The position numbers and the translations under genes are program-made. Below the pieces are notes generated by a model. It was not told where the DNA came from, ran no database searches, and saw only the letters and a list, made by a program, of their open reading frames with translations. A DNA stretch of 50,541 nucleotides from Phycisphaerae bacterium (lineage in GTDB: Bacteria > Planctomycetota > Phycisphaerae > Tepidisphaerales > Tepidisphaeraceae): positions 1 to 50,541 of the forward strand of contig JAICTV010000009.1 of assembly GCA_025936175.1 (NCBI GenBank), in the 5' to 3' direction. Positions 1 through 8,381 of the stretch are shown one piece after another (the first letter of the stretch is position 1; each line of letters begins with the position of its first letter).

Positions 1-2
1 CG

Positions 3-2483
3 CACCACAGTTCGGCCGAAGCCGCAGTCTTCAACCAGGTTTTCGACGCCGGCGGGCCGGGCGGCGACTTCGCCATCTTCGATATCGAGAGCGAGTACGG
101 CGACAATGACTCCGCCGGCCTCGTCAACTACTTCAACCTGATCGGCAAGTCGGTCTCCGGTAACGGCAGCGGGTCGCGCGACCGGCTGTTCATGGCCTAC
201 AGCTCGTTCGACATTCTGCATTTTCACAACACGCAGTTCCCCGTGCAGACCATCGCGGACTACTGTGATGCGGCGATGCCGCAGATGTACTGGTACGCGC
301 ACGGCTACAGCGTTGCCACGGACATCTCCACCACGGACGCCGACTACAAGAACACCTCGCTCGTGGGCGTCAATGGCGTGAAGCCGGTCATACCAACCGG
401 TCAGTCATATGACTCGAGCAACGCCGGCGACGGCACCGGTCTACCGCCGGGCACCGGCACCAATTCGATCCACGACTTCTACACCCAGATCCGCGCCGAT
501 ACCGGCGCGGTCGGCGCAGGGATCGCCGGATACCGCTACAAGAGCATCAACTACTTCGACGAGCACTCGCTCGACCGAAAGGGCACCGGCGCGCTCATCT
601 CGCCCAGTCCCGGCGAGAGAACCGAAATCGCATCGCAGCTTGGCGGCGACCTCCCGGGCACGCCGACGCTCACCTCGCCCGCCAACAACGCTGCGAATCT
701 CAGTCGCAACGGGCTGACACTCGACTGGTCGGATGTGGTGAACACCTACGGCGCCAACAGCGTGGGCGCGGCGTTGTATTACGACGTCTACATCGACAAC
801 ACGCTCAAGACGACGATCTCCTATTCGGCGCCCACGGCGCCGGCGAGCCAGTGGACGATCTCGCCGCAGATCACCTCCGGCACGCACACGTGGAAGATCG
901 TCGCGCGGAACATGTTCGGCGCGACGACCAGCGCGACCAACACCTTTTCGGTGGTCGTCCTTCCGGCGCCCGCGGTGCCGGCCAATCCCTCGCCCGCCAA
1001 CAACGGCTACGCCAACGGCGCCAACGTCACGCTCGACTGGGACGATTCGGCCAACGCCACCAGCTACGACGTCTACCTCGGCACCAACACTTCGCCGACG
1101 ACGACCGTGAGCGTCAGCCAGTACGGCCCGATCACGCCGGCAGACGGGACGCGGCTGTGGCGGATCGTCGCGCGTAACGCCGACGGCGCCGCGACAGGAC
1201 CGCAGTGGCAGTACACGCGCGACACGGTCGCGCCGACCGCGACGCTGGGCGGCGAGACGCCTGGCAACGGCGCCGCCACCTTCGACTTTACCGTTACCTA
1301 CGCCGACACCACCGCCGGCTTGGACACGGCGACCTTCGGCAACAACGACGTTCTCGTGAGCGGACCGAACACCTTCAGTCAGAACGCCACGTACGTGACC
1401 CGCAGCGGCAACGTCGTCACCTACCGCATCACCGCGCCGGGCGGGACGTGGGATTCGGCGGACAACGGCAGCTACATCGTCACCGTCAACGCGAACGAGG
1501 TGAAGGACCTGGCGACGAACCCCGTCGCCAACGCGTCGATCGGAACGGTCAACGTCAACCTCGTTCAACCTTTCGCCTACATGGTCGGCTCGGTGTTGCA
1601 CGCGGATTTTGACGGCACGGCGACGCCGATTTCGATCGCCGACGGCGGCGGCGGGAGCGTCGTTGCGACCCAAGGCGCGACGAGCCTCACCTTCACCGGC
1701 GTCGTCTCGATCACCGCAACCGGCACATCGAGCGACGACCGCCTGCAGATCAGCGCGCCGCTCACGCCGCCCGTGACGTTCAACAATGACGTTGGCAACG
1801 ATCTGATCGAGATCGTCGGCGGAACGTACACCTTCGCCGGGGACGGCGGCGGGCCGAACGGAAACGTCGGCGTGCTCGTCGCCGGCGGCGCGGGCGCGGT
1901 CTTCAACGCGTCGCAGCACCTGCGCAGCCTCAGCGTCGACGGCATCGCCACGCTCGCCGCCGGCGGCGACAAGGTCATCGTCACAAAAGCGCTCGCCGTC
2001 ACCGGAAAGCTGAACCTGACGGACAACGAGCTCGCGCTCGATTACACCGGCGCGAGCCCCGCGGGCTCGTTCGACGGAACGAGTTACAGCGGCGTCACCC
2101 TTCTGGTGGCGAGCGGCTTCAACGGGGGCGACTTCGCGGGCAACGGCATCATCACCGACATGTCCGCCGCCGTCGCGCCCAACACACTGACGACGCTCGG
2201 CGTCGGCGAAGCCTCCGATGCGCTGGGCCTGGGGCCCGGCGACACCGCGCTCGTGGCCGGCGAGACTGTTGACGGCACGGCCGTGCTCGTGAAGTACACG
2301 TATGCCGGCGACGCCAACCTGGACGGCGTGATCAACGGAGACGATTACTTCCAGATCGACAGCTCGTTCCCGCAGCAGCTTCACGGCTGGGCGGCGGGCG
2401 ATTTCAATTACGACGGGTTCGTCAACGGCGACGACTACTTCCTGATCGACTCCAACTTCCCTTCACAGGGCACTCCGCTGTAA
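3..2483 (+). CDS. Secreted multidomain protein with dockerin-like C-terminus, 5' end missing
   Basis: The reading frame is open from the left edge, so the start lies outside the window; an internal ATG at 192 is not the true start because coding character continues upstream of it. The first part (to about base 600) contains FDIESEYG and a TIM-barrel-like run with MPQMYWYAHG, resembling glycoside-hydrolase-like barrels; this is tentative. Two fibronectin-III-like units follow (about 650-960 and 970-1200; both contain W-x-I-V-A-R-N), then an Ig-like unit, then a long glycine-rich beta region. The C-terminus has two calcium-loop repeats, GDANLDGVINGDDYF and GDFNYDGFVNGDDYF, typical of planctomycete dockerin-like ends. 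It is probably exported and acts on or binds polysaccharide. Exact substrate cannot be read from the sequence. Confidence 0.85.
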   Translation, partial: HHSSAEAAVFNQVFDAGGPGGDFAIFDIESEYGDNDSAGLVNYFNLIGKSVSGNGSGSRDRLFMAYSSFDILHFHNTQFPVQTIADYCDAAMPQMYWYAHGYSVATDISTTDADYKNTSLVGVNGVKPVIPTGQSYDSSNAGDGTGLPPGTGTNSIHDFYTQIRADTGAVGAGIAGYRYKSINYFDEHSLDRKGTGALISPSPGERTEIASQLGGDLPGTPTLTSPANNAANLSRNGLTLDWSDVVNTYGANSVGAALYYDVYIDNTLKTTISYSAPTAPASQWTISPQITSGTHTWKIVARNMFGATTSATNTFSVVVLPAPAVPANPSPANNGYANGANVTLDWDDSANATSYDVYLGTNTSPTTTVSVSQYGPITPADGTRLWRIVARNADGAATGPQWQYTRDTVAPTATLGGETPGNGAATFDFTVTYADTTAGLDTATFGNNDVLVSGPNTFSQNATYVTRSGNVVTYRITAPGGTWDSADNGSYIVTVNANEVKDLATNPVANASIGTVNVNLVQPFAYMVGSVLHADFDGTATPISIADGGGGSVVATQGATSLTFTGVVSITATGTSSDDRLQISAPLTPPVTFNNDVGNDLIEIVGGTYTFAGDGGGPNGNVGVLVAGGAGAVFNASQHLRSLSVDGIATLAAGGDKVIVTKALAVTGKLNLTDNELALDYTGASPAGSFDGTSYSGVTLLVASGFNGGDFAGNGIITDMSAAVAPNTLTTLGVGEASDALGLGPGDTALVAGETVDGTAVLVKYTYAGDANLDGVINGDDYFQIDSSFPQQLHGWAAGDFNYDGFVNGDDYFLIDSNFPSQGTPL

Positions 2484-2502
2484 TCCATCGGGCTCGACGC
2501 GG

Positions 2503-3168
2503 TCAAAGCCGCGGCTCCTCGAGCGGCACCGGACAGACGTCCTTGCGCCGGCACGATATGCACCGCCGGCCTTCCCACAGCGCGTTGAAGTGCTCCAGCA
2601 CGCCGTCGATCAGCTCGGGCGACGTCGTCCAGATGCCGAGCTCGAAGTTGCGTTTGTCGGCGCCCTTGGCGCCCAGGCCCGCGCCGGTGAGGTTCGCGCT
2701 GCCGAGGTACATCGCCTTGCAATCGACGATGACCGCCTTTGCATGAAGCCGCGGGCAGCGGCGGATGCTCAGCTTTCGCGGCAGCGCCCGCTTCAACTCG
2801 CGCAGCGCCGGCGCGCTGGGTGTGCCGGCGTGGAGGAGCCGGATCTCAACCCCCTTCTCGGCCAGGCGGCGGAAGACCTCGACGATCGAGGGCGCGTTGC
2901 GCGTCCGCGCCTCCGGGACGAGCATCGCCTTGAAGTCGGCGGTGGCGATGTCGAGGCTGACGGTCGCTTTGAGAATGCCGGACTGCACCACTCTCTGGTG
3001 ATGCTGCGCGTCAATGACGAGCTCGGCAGCGCCGACGGCGGACAGAGGCAAAGCGTTCAGCATCGGCAACGGCACCTCATTGCTATCGGCTCGCGCCGCC
3101 GCGGCAAACGAGGTCATCCGCCGCGGTTGCGCAAGTTTGGCCCGCGTGTCGCGACACCTGCGACGCAA
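2503..3168 (-). CDS. Phospholipase D-like domain protein with a single HKD motif
   Basis: The 221-residue product has one complete HKD signature, LHAKAVIVDCKAMYLGSANLTG (H-x-K-x4-D followed by the G-S-x-N element), near residue 142. Proteins with one HKD usually dimerise to build the active site and include Nuc-type endonucleases and phosphodiesterases. The N-terminal half has the Rossmann-like pattern of the PLD fold. The C-terminus ends with C-x2-C-x5-C (CISCRRKDVC), a possible metal site that is not part of the core family. I see no signal peptide, so it is probably cytosolic. Its start codon is uncertain because the first 30 residues are poorly ordered; the internal Met at residue 18 is an alternative. 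Substrate (nucleic acid or lipid) is unknown. Confidence 0.8.
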   Translation of the reverse strand: MRRRCRDTRAKLAQPRRMTSFAAAARADSNEVPLPMLNALPLSAVGAAELVIDAQHHQRVVQSGILKATVSLDIATADFKAMLVPEARTRNAPSIVEVFRRLAEKGVEIRLLHAGTPSAPALRELKRALPRKLSIRRCPRLHAKAVIVDCKAMYLGSANLTGAGLGAKGADKRNFELGIWTTSPELIDGVLEHFNALWEGRRCISCRRKDVCPVPLEEPRL

Positions 3169-3299
3169 CTGCCGCAGATCCGGAGAACCGACCCGGCACC
3201 GTCGGGGTTTTCAGACGATTATCGCCGGTTGAATTTTTCGCGCTCGCGGCACAGGTGTTGTTATGGATCAAAACGTCCGCGGTTGACTGATGCGTCGCA

Positions 3300-3465
3300 C
3301 GCGGAGAGCCATTTCGGTGGTTCAACGCGACGCGAAGCGACAGTGAACTACGGATGGGTGACTGTGCGATGGCCGCTCACGCGGAAATCGCGAAGGTCAC
3401 CCTGACTTAACCCGCGCATTCCGACCCATTCATTCCTGAAACCGGGTCGGAACCCCATAGCCCGC
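3300..3465 (+). ncRNA. Candidate structured RNA ending in an orphan terminator
   Basis: The 386-base stretch between the genes ending around 3168 and 3555 has no credible ORF, and both neighbours are on the minus strand. On the plus strand it holds two further stems: GGGTGAC at 3356-3362 with GTCACCC at 3396-3402, and CCGACCC at 3421-3427 with GGGTCGG at 3444-3450. A strong intrinsic terminator follows immediately. I found no convincing promoter, and the sequence lacks the hallmark motifs of RNase P, SRP RNA or tmRNA. The 5' limit given is a guess. A transcribed small RNA is the simplest reading, but this is inference. Confidence 0.3.
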
Positions 3466-3498
3466 GGCTGGCGCCACCCGGCGCCAGCCGTTTTTTTT
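3466..3498 (+). terminator. Strong Rho-independent terminator, plus-strand orientation
   Basis: Arms GGCTGGCGCC (3466-3475) and GGCGCCAGCC (3480-3489) pair perfectly around a 4-base loop, followed by G and eight T residues. The T tract exists only on the plus strand, yet no plus-strand gene lies within 900 bases upstream. Confidence 0.85.
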
Positions 3499-3554
3499 GC
3501 GCGCGAGAAGGACCGGCGGGCCGGCCCCTGGCGGCCTTGAGCTGCGCCCTCGCA

Positions 3555-4283
3555 CTATCCCATCGATTTTCCGAAAACCGCGGCGTTGAAAGCATCGCCG
3601 AAGAAGTCGATCCGCCAGTACGGGAAACCAAGTCCGTGCAGCGTCATCCCGACGAGGCGGTGGAAGACCTGGAAGATGCCGGACGCGTTCCAGAGGATGA
3701 TGAACCAGAGAAAAAAAAGCGCCCTGCGGATTTCGGGCGTGAGCGCTTCCTGCGTGCGGCGGTCGAGGAACGGGCGGATCACGCCGAAGCCGTCAAGGCC
3801 GGGGATCGGAACCAGGTTGAACAGAACCGTGAGCATCTGCAGCCACGCAAAGGCGCCGAGGAACAGCACATGGTTGGGCCACTGCCCGTTCACGGGCTGC
3901 GGGTCGATCCAACCGAGCTTGGGATGAAACGGCATGCAGCAGCCGAGGAAGATCAGGAGGTTCATCGCGGGCCCCGCGAGGCTGACGGCGGACTGCCACA
4001 CGCGGCTTTTGATCAGGTCCATCCGCACGTACGTCACGCCGCCCGGCAGCGGGACGCCGCCGACGAGGAAGATGATCGCCGGAACCAGCAGGCTAAAGAC
4101 CGGGTCGATGTACTGCAGCGGGTTGAGCGTCAGCCCGCCGCGCTCTTCGATGGTGTAGTCGCCGCCGAGGTACGCGACCAGGCCGTGCGCCAGCTCGTGC
4201 AGGACGACCGACATGATCCACGCGATGAAGATCGCCCACGTGAGGGAGCTGGAGAAGTCGATCGTTGCGAGCGGTAAGGACAT
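3555..4283 (-). CDS. Site-2 protease family (M50) membrane metalloprotease
   Basis: This polytopic membrane protein carries the zinc motif HELAHG (H-E-x-x-H) near residue 30 and the third-ligand motif NLVPIPGLDG near residue 160, both buried in hydrophobic segments. This is the hallmark of the short S2P/FtsX-independent M50 clade that cleaves within membranes. The length of about 242 residues fits this compact group, which lacks PDZ domains. I chose the ATG at 4283 (MSLPLATID); the alternative GTG at 4316 would run into the repeat at 4311-4374. The natural substrate cannot be inferred from neighbours. It stands apart from the ABC genes upstream, separated by the palindromic repeat. Confidence 0.9.
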   Translation of the reverse strand: MSLPLATIDFSSSLTWAIFIAWIMSVVLHELAHGLVAYLGGDYTIEERGGLTLNPLQYIDPVFSLLVPAIIFLVGGVPLPGGVTYVRMDLIKSRVWQSAVSLAGPAMNLLIFLGCCMPFHPKLGWIDPQPVNGQWPNHVLFLGAFAWLQMLTVLFNLVPIPGLDGFGVIRPFLDRRTQEALTPEIRRALFFLWFIILWNASGIFQVFHRLVGMTLHGLGFPYWRIDFFGDAFNAAVFGKSMG

Positions 4284-4310
4284 GAGCGGTTGAGGGTATC
4301 GGAGAGAATT

Positions 4311-4374
4311 CCCCACCGCAAAGCGGCGGGCTTTGTGCGACGCGCAGCGCAGAGCCCGCCGCTCTGCGGCGGGG
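4311..4374. repeat. REP-like inverted repeat, family B (copy 1)
   Basis: Arms at 4311-4335 and 4350-4374 are inverted copies matching at 22 of 25 positions, with a 14-base spacer. The three differences are transitions. The core AGCGGCGGGCTTTG and the adjoining GCGACGCG recur at 25611-25668. Confidence 0.75.
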
Positions 4375-4379
4375 GGATT

Positions 4380-5477
4380 TTACTCCTCCAGCGTCAAGGT
4401 CTTTCGCGGCGTGACCATCCGATATTGTCCGGTCAACTGCCAGCGCCGGACCGTCGGCGGGGCGTTGATCATCGCGAAAAGGACGGCGGCGGAAGTGATG
4501 CCGATCGCGCCGCCCGGAGACGCGCCGGCGCGCAGCAACGCCACCGGCAGCGCGCACCCGAGCAGAACCATCAGCATCGGACCGATCCAGACGATGTCGA
4601 AGCGCGGAAGGATCGGCCGCAGCGTGATCATGCGTCCGCGCAGCGGGATCGGCGGCGCGCCGCCGTAGGTCGCGCGGCGGAGCAGCGCGAGAAAAGCGGT
4701 GACGATCGGGATGATCAGGCACGTCGCCTGTTTCGCTTGCGCGTCCCACTGACCGTGGGAGAAGATCGCGTACAGCGCGCATCCGATGACGAGCGGCACC
4801 GCGACGGCGGCGCCCCGGCCGATCCTCGGCGCCGGCGGGCGCGGGCTGAGCTTCTCGAAGACCCAGCCGAGCGACGGCTCGCGCATCTTCCATTGGTCCA
4901 GTCCCCAAGGGAACGTGCGCAACGACCGCTCCATCCCCCACTGCGCGATCATGTACGCGATCAGCGCGGTGCCGCAGGCGGCGCGGACGTCGGGCGCGAT
5001 CCGCAGCATCGCCGCCAGCGCCACCCACAGCGCGATCCCGGCGGCGAAAGGGCCGACGCGACAGAGGAAGAACGCCGCCGAGAACGCATACGCCGTCGCG
5101 AACACCAGCGGCACGGCGACCAGCGCCGCAGGTGCGGCCACCCACGCGAGCACGATCCACCACGTCAAGATCAGCCCGTCCACGAGACTCGGGGTGACCG
5201 GACCGAGCGGCAGTGGCAAGCCCGGTTGCCACGGCGTCGTCTGCAGCCATCGCCGGTATGCGGGGTGATTCAGCGGGTGACGGCTGGCAATGCGGATGGC
5301 GATTACGAATGCCGCGATGCCGAGAACGATCGAGTTCAGTCGCGCGATCGGCTCGTTAATTTCGGGTTGGACCAGATGGAACTTCCACCACAGCAGTGAC
5401 GGGATGAGCTGGAGCGGCAGCACGAATGCCGCCGGCACGAAGAACCACCAGAGATTTCGCCGCATCGCGCCGCTCAT
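4380..5477 (-). CDS. Polytopic membrane protein, likely ABC exporter membrane subunit
   Basis: The 365-residue product is strongly hydrophobic, with about nine or ten membrane segments spread over its length and short charged loops. Its ATG overlaps the stop of the ABC ATPase gene upstream by four bases (ATGA arrangement), which implies translational coupling and a shared transporter. I do not recognise a named family in the sequence. The pairing with an ABC-2-type ATPase suggests it forms the channel of an exporter or has a role in its assembly (inference from context). There is no signal peptide cleavage site. Confidence 0.75.
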   Translation of the reverse strand: MSGAMRRNLWWFFVPAAFVLPLQLIPSLLWWKFHLVQPEINEPIARLNSIVLGIAAFVIAIRIASRHPLNHPAYRRWLQTTPWQPGLPLPLGPVTPSLVDGLILTWWIVLAWVAAPAALVAVPLVFATAYAFSAAFFLCRVGPFAAGIALWVALAAMLRIAPDVRAACGTALIAYMIAQWGMERSLRTFPWGLDQWKMREPSLGWVFEKLSPRPPAPRIGRGAAVAVPLVIGCALYAIFSHGQWDAQAKQATCLIIPIVTAFLALLRRATYGGAPPIPLRGRMITLRPILPRFDIVWIGPMLMVLLGCALPVALLRAGASPGGAIGITSAAVLFAMINAPPTVRRWQLTGQYRMVTPRKTLTLEE

Positions 5478-6259
5478 CGCCGCGGCTCCTGGTCGGCGAA
5501 GTAACGGTCGATTTTGCCGGGGGTGTCGGGGCTGATCAGGCGCTCGTAGATCGCGTCGAGCTTGCCGCTCGTATTGGTGAGCCGCCGCAGGCCGTCGATC
5601 GTGTCGTAGGCGACGATCTGCCCGTCGCGGATGATCGCGACGCGGTCGGCCAGCTCCTCGACGAGTTCCGGCACCGGCGTGGCCATCACGATGGTGAAGC
5701 GGTCGCCGCGCGAGTGGCGCTGGAGGACGCGCTTGAGCGCCATGATGCCGCTGGGATCGAGCCCGCCGGAAAACGGTTCGTCCAGCAACATGATCGGCGC
5801 TTCGGTAACGAGCGCGCCGCAGAGGGCGAGCTTTTTCTTCTGACCCGCTGACAGCGCGGCGACGACCTCGTCAGACTGTTTGCGCAGGTCGAACAGTTCG
5901 AGCAGGCGATCGACGTGATCCATCAGCCGCTCCTCGTCGATTTCATAGATTCGCCCGACGCCGAGCAGCCATTCGCGCGGCGTGACGCCGCCCGGCAGCC
6001 ACGCGCCGGCGGGGAGATAGACGACCTGTTTTCGGATCGCGAGCTCCGCCTGCTCGCTGCTGCGTCGGCGGAAGCCGTCGATCTCGACGTAGCCGCTGAT
6101 CGGCGACATGACGCCGGCCATGACGGCCATGAGCGTGCTCTTGCCCATGCCGTTGGGCCCCATCAGCGCGACGACCTCGCCGCCGTGCACCTGCAGGTTG
6201 ACGTGCCGCAGCACGGGTTTGACGCCGTAGTGATGGGTTACATCGACGACGTTGATCAT
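5474..6259 (-). CDS. ABC transporter ATP-binding protein
   Basis: All nucleotide-binding motifs are present: Walker A GPNGMGKST near residue 35, Q-loop region before residue 90, signature LSAGQKKKLAL near residue 140, and Walker B IMLLDEP followed by FSGGLDP near residue 160. The switch-loop histidine appears replaced: the sequence reads IVMATPVPELVEEL, where most ABC ATPases have a His after the TH pair. The length of 261 residues suits ABC-2-type export ATPases. It is translationally coupled to the membrane protein that follows. It hydrolyses ATP at the cytoplasmic membrane to drive export; the cargo is unknown. Confidence 0.92.
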   Translation of the reverse strand: MINVVDVTHHYGVKPVLRHVNLQVHGGEVVALMGPNGMGKSTLMAVMAGVMSPISGYVEIDGFRRRSSEQAELAIRKQVVYLPAGAWLPGGVTPREWLLGVGRIYEIDEERLMDHVDRLLELFDLRKQSDEVVAALSAGQKKKLALCGALVTEAPIMLLDEPFSGGLDPSGIMALKRVLQRHSRGDRFTIVMATPVPELVEELADRVAIIRDGQIVAYDTIDGLRRLTNTSGKLDAIYERLISPDTPGKIDRYFADQEPRR

Positions 6260-6315
6260 GGCGTCGAATGGTCGCGCGCAAGAGTGACGCGCTCAATGGA
6301 AAGGGGAGGCAGAAT

Positions 6316-8322
6316 TTATAACGCCGGCGGCGGCGAAGACCCGTTCGGCAGACTGTTCTCCGCGCGGTTTCGCAGTGCGCTTTTTGCTTCCGCGAGAACG
6401 TCGGCCCGCGCCCTCTGGATGATCGCGCGGACGTCGTAATCGACCAGCCCCGCGCGGTGAGCGGTGCCGAGGAGCATCGCGTACTCCTGCTTCGCGAGGG
6501 TTCCGTCGGCCCACGCCTCGGCGGCCATCGCGTGCAGCCATTGCTGCAACTGCTCGCGCGTCGTCGGGGTCGGCGGATCGAGCTGGTTGTTGCGGGCGGC
6601 GGAAATCATGCCGTCGACCCGCTGGCGTTCGATGCCGCGGCGCTCGCCCACCTGGTGGATCATGTCCGCTTCGCGCGGATCGATGTTTCCATCGGCGGCG
6701 GCCATGCGAACCATCCACGCCAGCATTGCGGAGGCGGAGGCGGGACCGCCGGGCTGCGTGCCGTTTTCACGCCACGCGGCGGACGTGTTTTGCGCCGAAA
6801 GCATGACGCGCGCTTCGTCGGGGGTGTGGATTGCGCTCAGCAGCCAGCTTTTCGACGGGTCGTTGATCGGCTGGCCGCAGAACGCGCACACGCCCGATGA
6901 GCCGCCGTCTTCGGGGGCGCCGCAGTGCGGGCAATGGGCGGAGGAGACGGCCTTGCTCGCATCGGTCTTGGCGCCGGCGCGACGGGAGAGCTCGAAGACG
7001 GTCCGCTGCAAGCCTCGGCGGCCGGTGAATTGCGGCGCGCCGCCGCGCGGGGAGGCGATGAAGGCGCTTCCTTCCCAGCGGACTTCGATCAGCGCTCGGT
7101 CCCACTCGCTGTCGCTGACAACGCCGAGCGTATCGACTGAACCGACCGCGCATTCACCATAATACGTTCTACCGTCAGATCCCTGCGCGGCGTCCCGGGC
7201 TTTGAGCTCGCGGTCGAATTGTGCGCAGTAGTCGTCCGTCGCGATCTTTCGCACGAGGTCGACGTTCCCCGTGCGCTGCGCCGCATTGTGTCGCCAGAAG
7301 ACGACCGACGCGCGGTCTTCCAGGTCCTGCAAATCAAAATCCGGGTCGCGCTCGATCAGCGCGGCGACGCTGGGGAGGTCCGTGCGCCTGCCTGCGACCC
7401 ACTCGCTCGTCTGCGTGACCTCCGCCAGCACCCAGTCGTACTGGCCCGATCGCAGCAGCGCGCCGCAGTGGGCGCAGCTGGCGTTCTGATTCATCTCGAT
7501 TGCGGCGCCGCAGTTGGGGCAGTGCCCTTCGATCAGGCCGGGCTTGGCCGCATCGAACGACTGCACGCCGCGGCGGCGGATGAAGGACCAGATCTCTTCG
7601 AACGGTCCCGAATCATCCGAGCCAGGGAAGATTGAGCCGTCATTGAGCGAGATCTTGTAATCGCGCGCCCGCGCGGCGATGCGAACGGCGAGCGTGTCGA
7701 AGAGATGGCCGGCTTGAACTTCGGCGACCTGCACGTCATCGACGACGACGTCGCGCATCTCGTTGCGATAGCCGAGCTGGCGCTGCTCGTCGAACTGGAG
7801 GCTGAAGCGCTCGTGCACGCCGTCGGAGATGAACGGGCGGACGGAGGTGAGATTCTGGTTCGCCCACGCCCACTGGATCTTGAGAAACGCGTCCGCCGCG
7901 CGTCGGGCGAAGGCGGAGAAGTCGAAGCGCGGATCGGAAGCGCGCAGGCGCTCGAGCATGCGCTGTCGCTGATTGGCGTCGGCGATTTCGCCGCCACGCC
8001 GGATGGTGCTCGCTTGATATTGATCGCTAATGTTGCGCGCGACGACGACGATCACGATGATGACGAAGATGATGACGAAGACCAGGTCGGCGGCGCTGCC
8101 GTCGCTGGCGCTTCCGTAGTGGTGATAACCGCCACCGCCGCCTCCGAACCCTCCGCCGCCGCTATGGCTCGAGCCGCCAAAGCCTCCTCCGTGGCCACTG
8201 CCGCCGCCTCCGTGATAACCACCGCCTCCGCCGGCGCGCGCCAAAGCGGTCGTCGCGAAGACGGCAAGCGACAGGACGAGCGTAATGGCGAAAAGCGCGA
8301 AGTGACTCGGGCGGCGCTTCAT
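6316..8322 (-). CDS. Tim44-like / zinc-ribbon / TerB-like multidomain membrane protein
   Basis: The start at 8322 gives MKRRPSHF followed by a signal-like hydrophobic stretch ending near ALA-RAGG; upstream in-frame codons overlap the permease gene and look non-coding. A long Gly/His/Ser-rich run (about residues 30-72) precedes a transmembrane segment (about 78-96). Two Tim44-like regions follow, each ending in a zinc ribbon: CPNC...CAHC near residue 270 and CPHC...CAFC near residue 480. The C-terminal 130 residues hold a TerB-like helical domain (MVRMAAADGNIDPREADMI). Tim44-like domains bind membranes or precursor proteins and TerB domains occur in stress and membrane-associated proteins. Function here is unknown. 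The duplicated Tim44-ribbon unit is notable. Confidence 0.8.
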   Translation of the reverse strand: MKRRPSHFALFAITLVLSLAVFATTALARAGGGGGYHGGGGSGHGGGFGGSSHSGGGGFGGGGGGYHHYGSASDGSAADLVFVIIFVIIVIVVVARNISDQYQASTIRRGGEIADANQRQRMLERLRASDPRFDFSAFARRAADAFLKIQWAWANQNLTSVRPFISDGVHERFSLQFDEQRQLGYRNEMRDVVVDDVQVAEVQAGHLFDTLAVRIAARARDYKISLNDGSIFPGSDDSGPFEEIWSFIRRRGVQSFDAAKPGLIEGHCPNCGAAIEMNQNASCAHCGALLRSGQYDWVLAEVTQTSEWVAGRRTDLPSVAALIERDPDFDLQDLEDRASVVFWRHNAAQRTGNVDLVRKIATDDYCAQFDRELKARDAAQGSDGRTYYGECAVGSVDTLGVVSDSEWDRALIEVRWEGSAFIASPRGGAPQFTGRRGLQRTVFELSRRAGAKTDASKAVSSAHCPHCGAPEDGGSSGVCAFCGQPINDPSKSWLLSAIHTPDEARVMLSAQNTSAAWRENGTQPGGPASASAMLAWMVRMAAADGNIDPREADMIHQVGERRGIERQRVDGMISAARNNQLDPPTPTTREQLQQWLHAMAAEAWADGTLAKQEYAMLLGTAHRAGLVDYDVRAIIQRARADVLAEAKSALRNRAENSLPNGSSPPPAL

Positions 8323-8381
8323 GGGATGGCGAATCGTAACGGATTTTGATGACGAGGCGATTAGAGCATCGCTCCAATTCG

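Noticed and set aside
441..2384. Long minus-strand frame opposite the first gene
   Set aside because: Arg/Val/Gly-rich shadow of the real coding strand without recognisable domains.
3169..3554. RNase P, SRP RNA or tmRNA in the long gap
   Set aside because: None of their conserved core motifs is visible on either strand.
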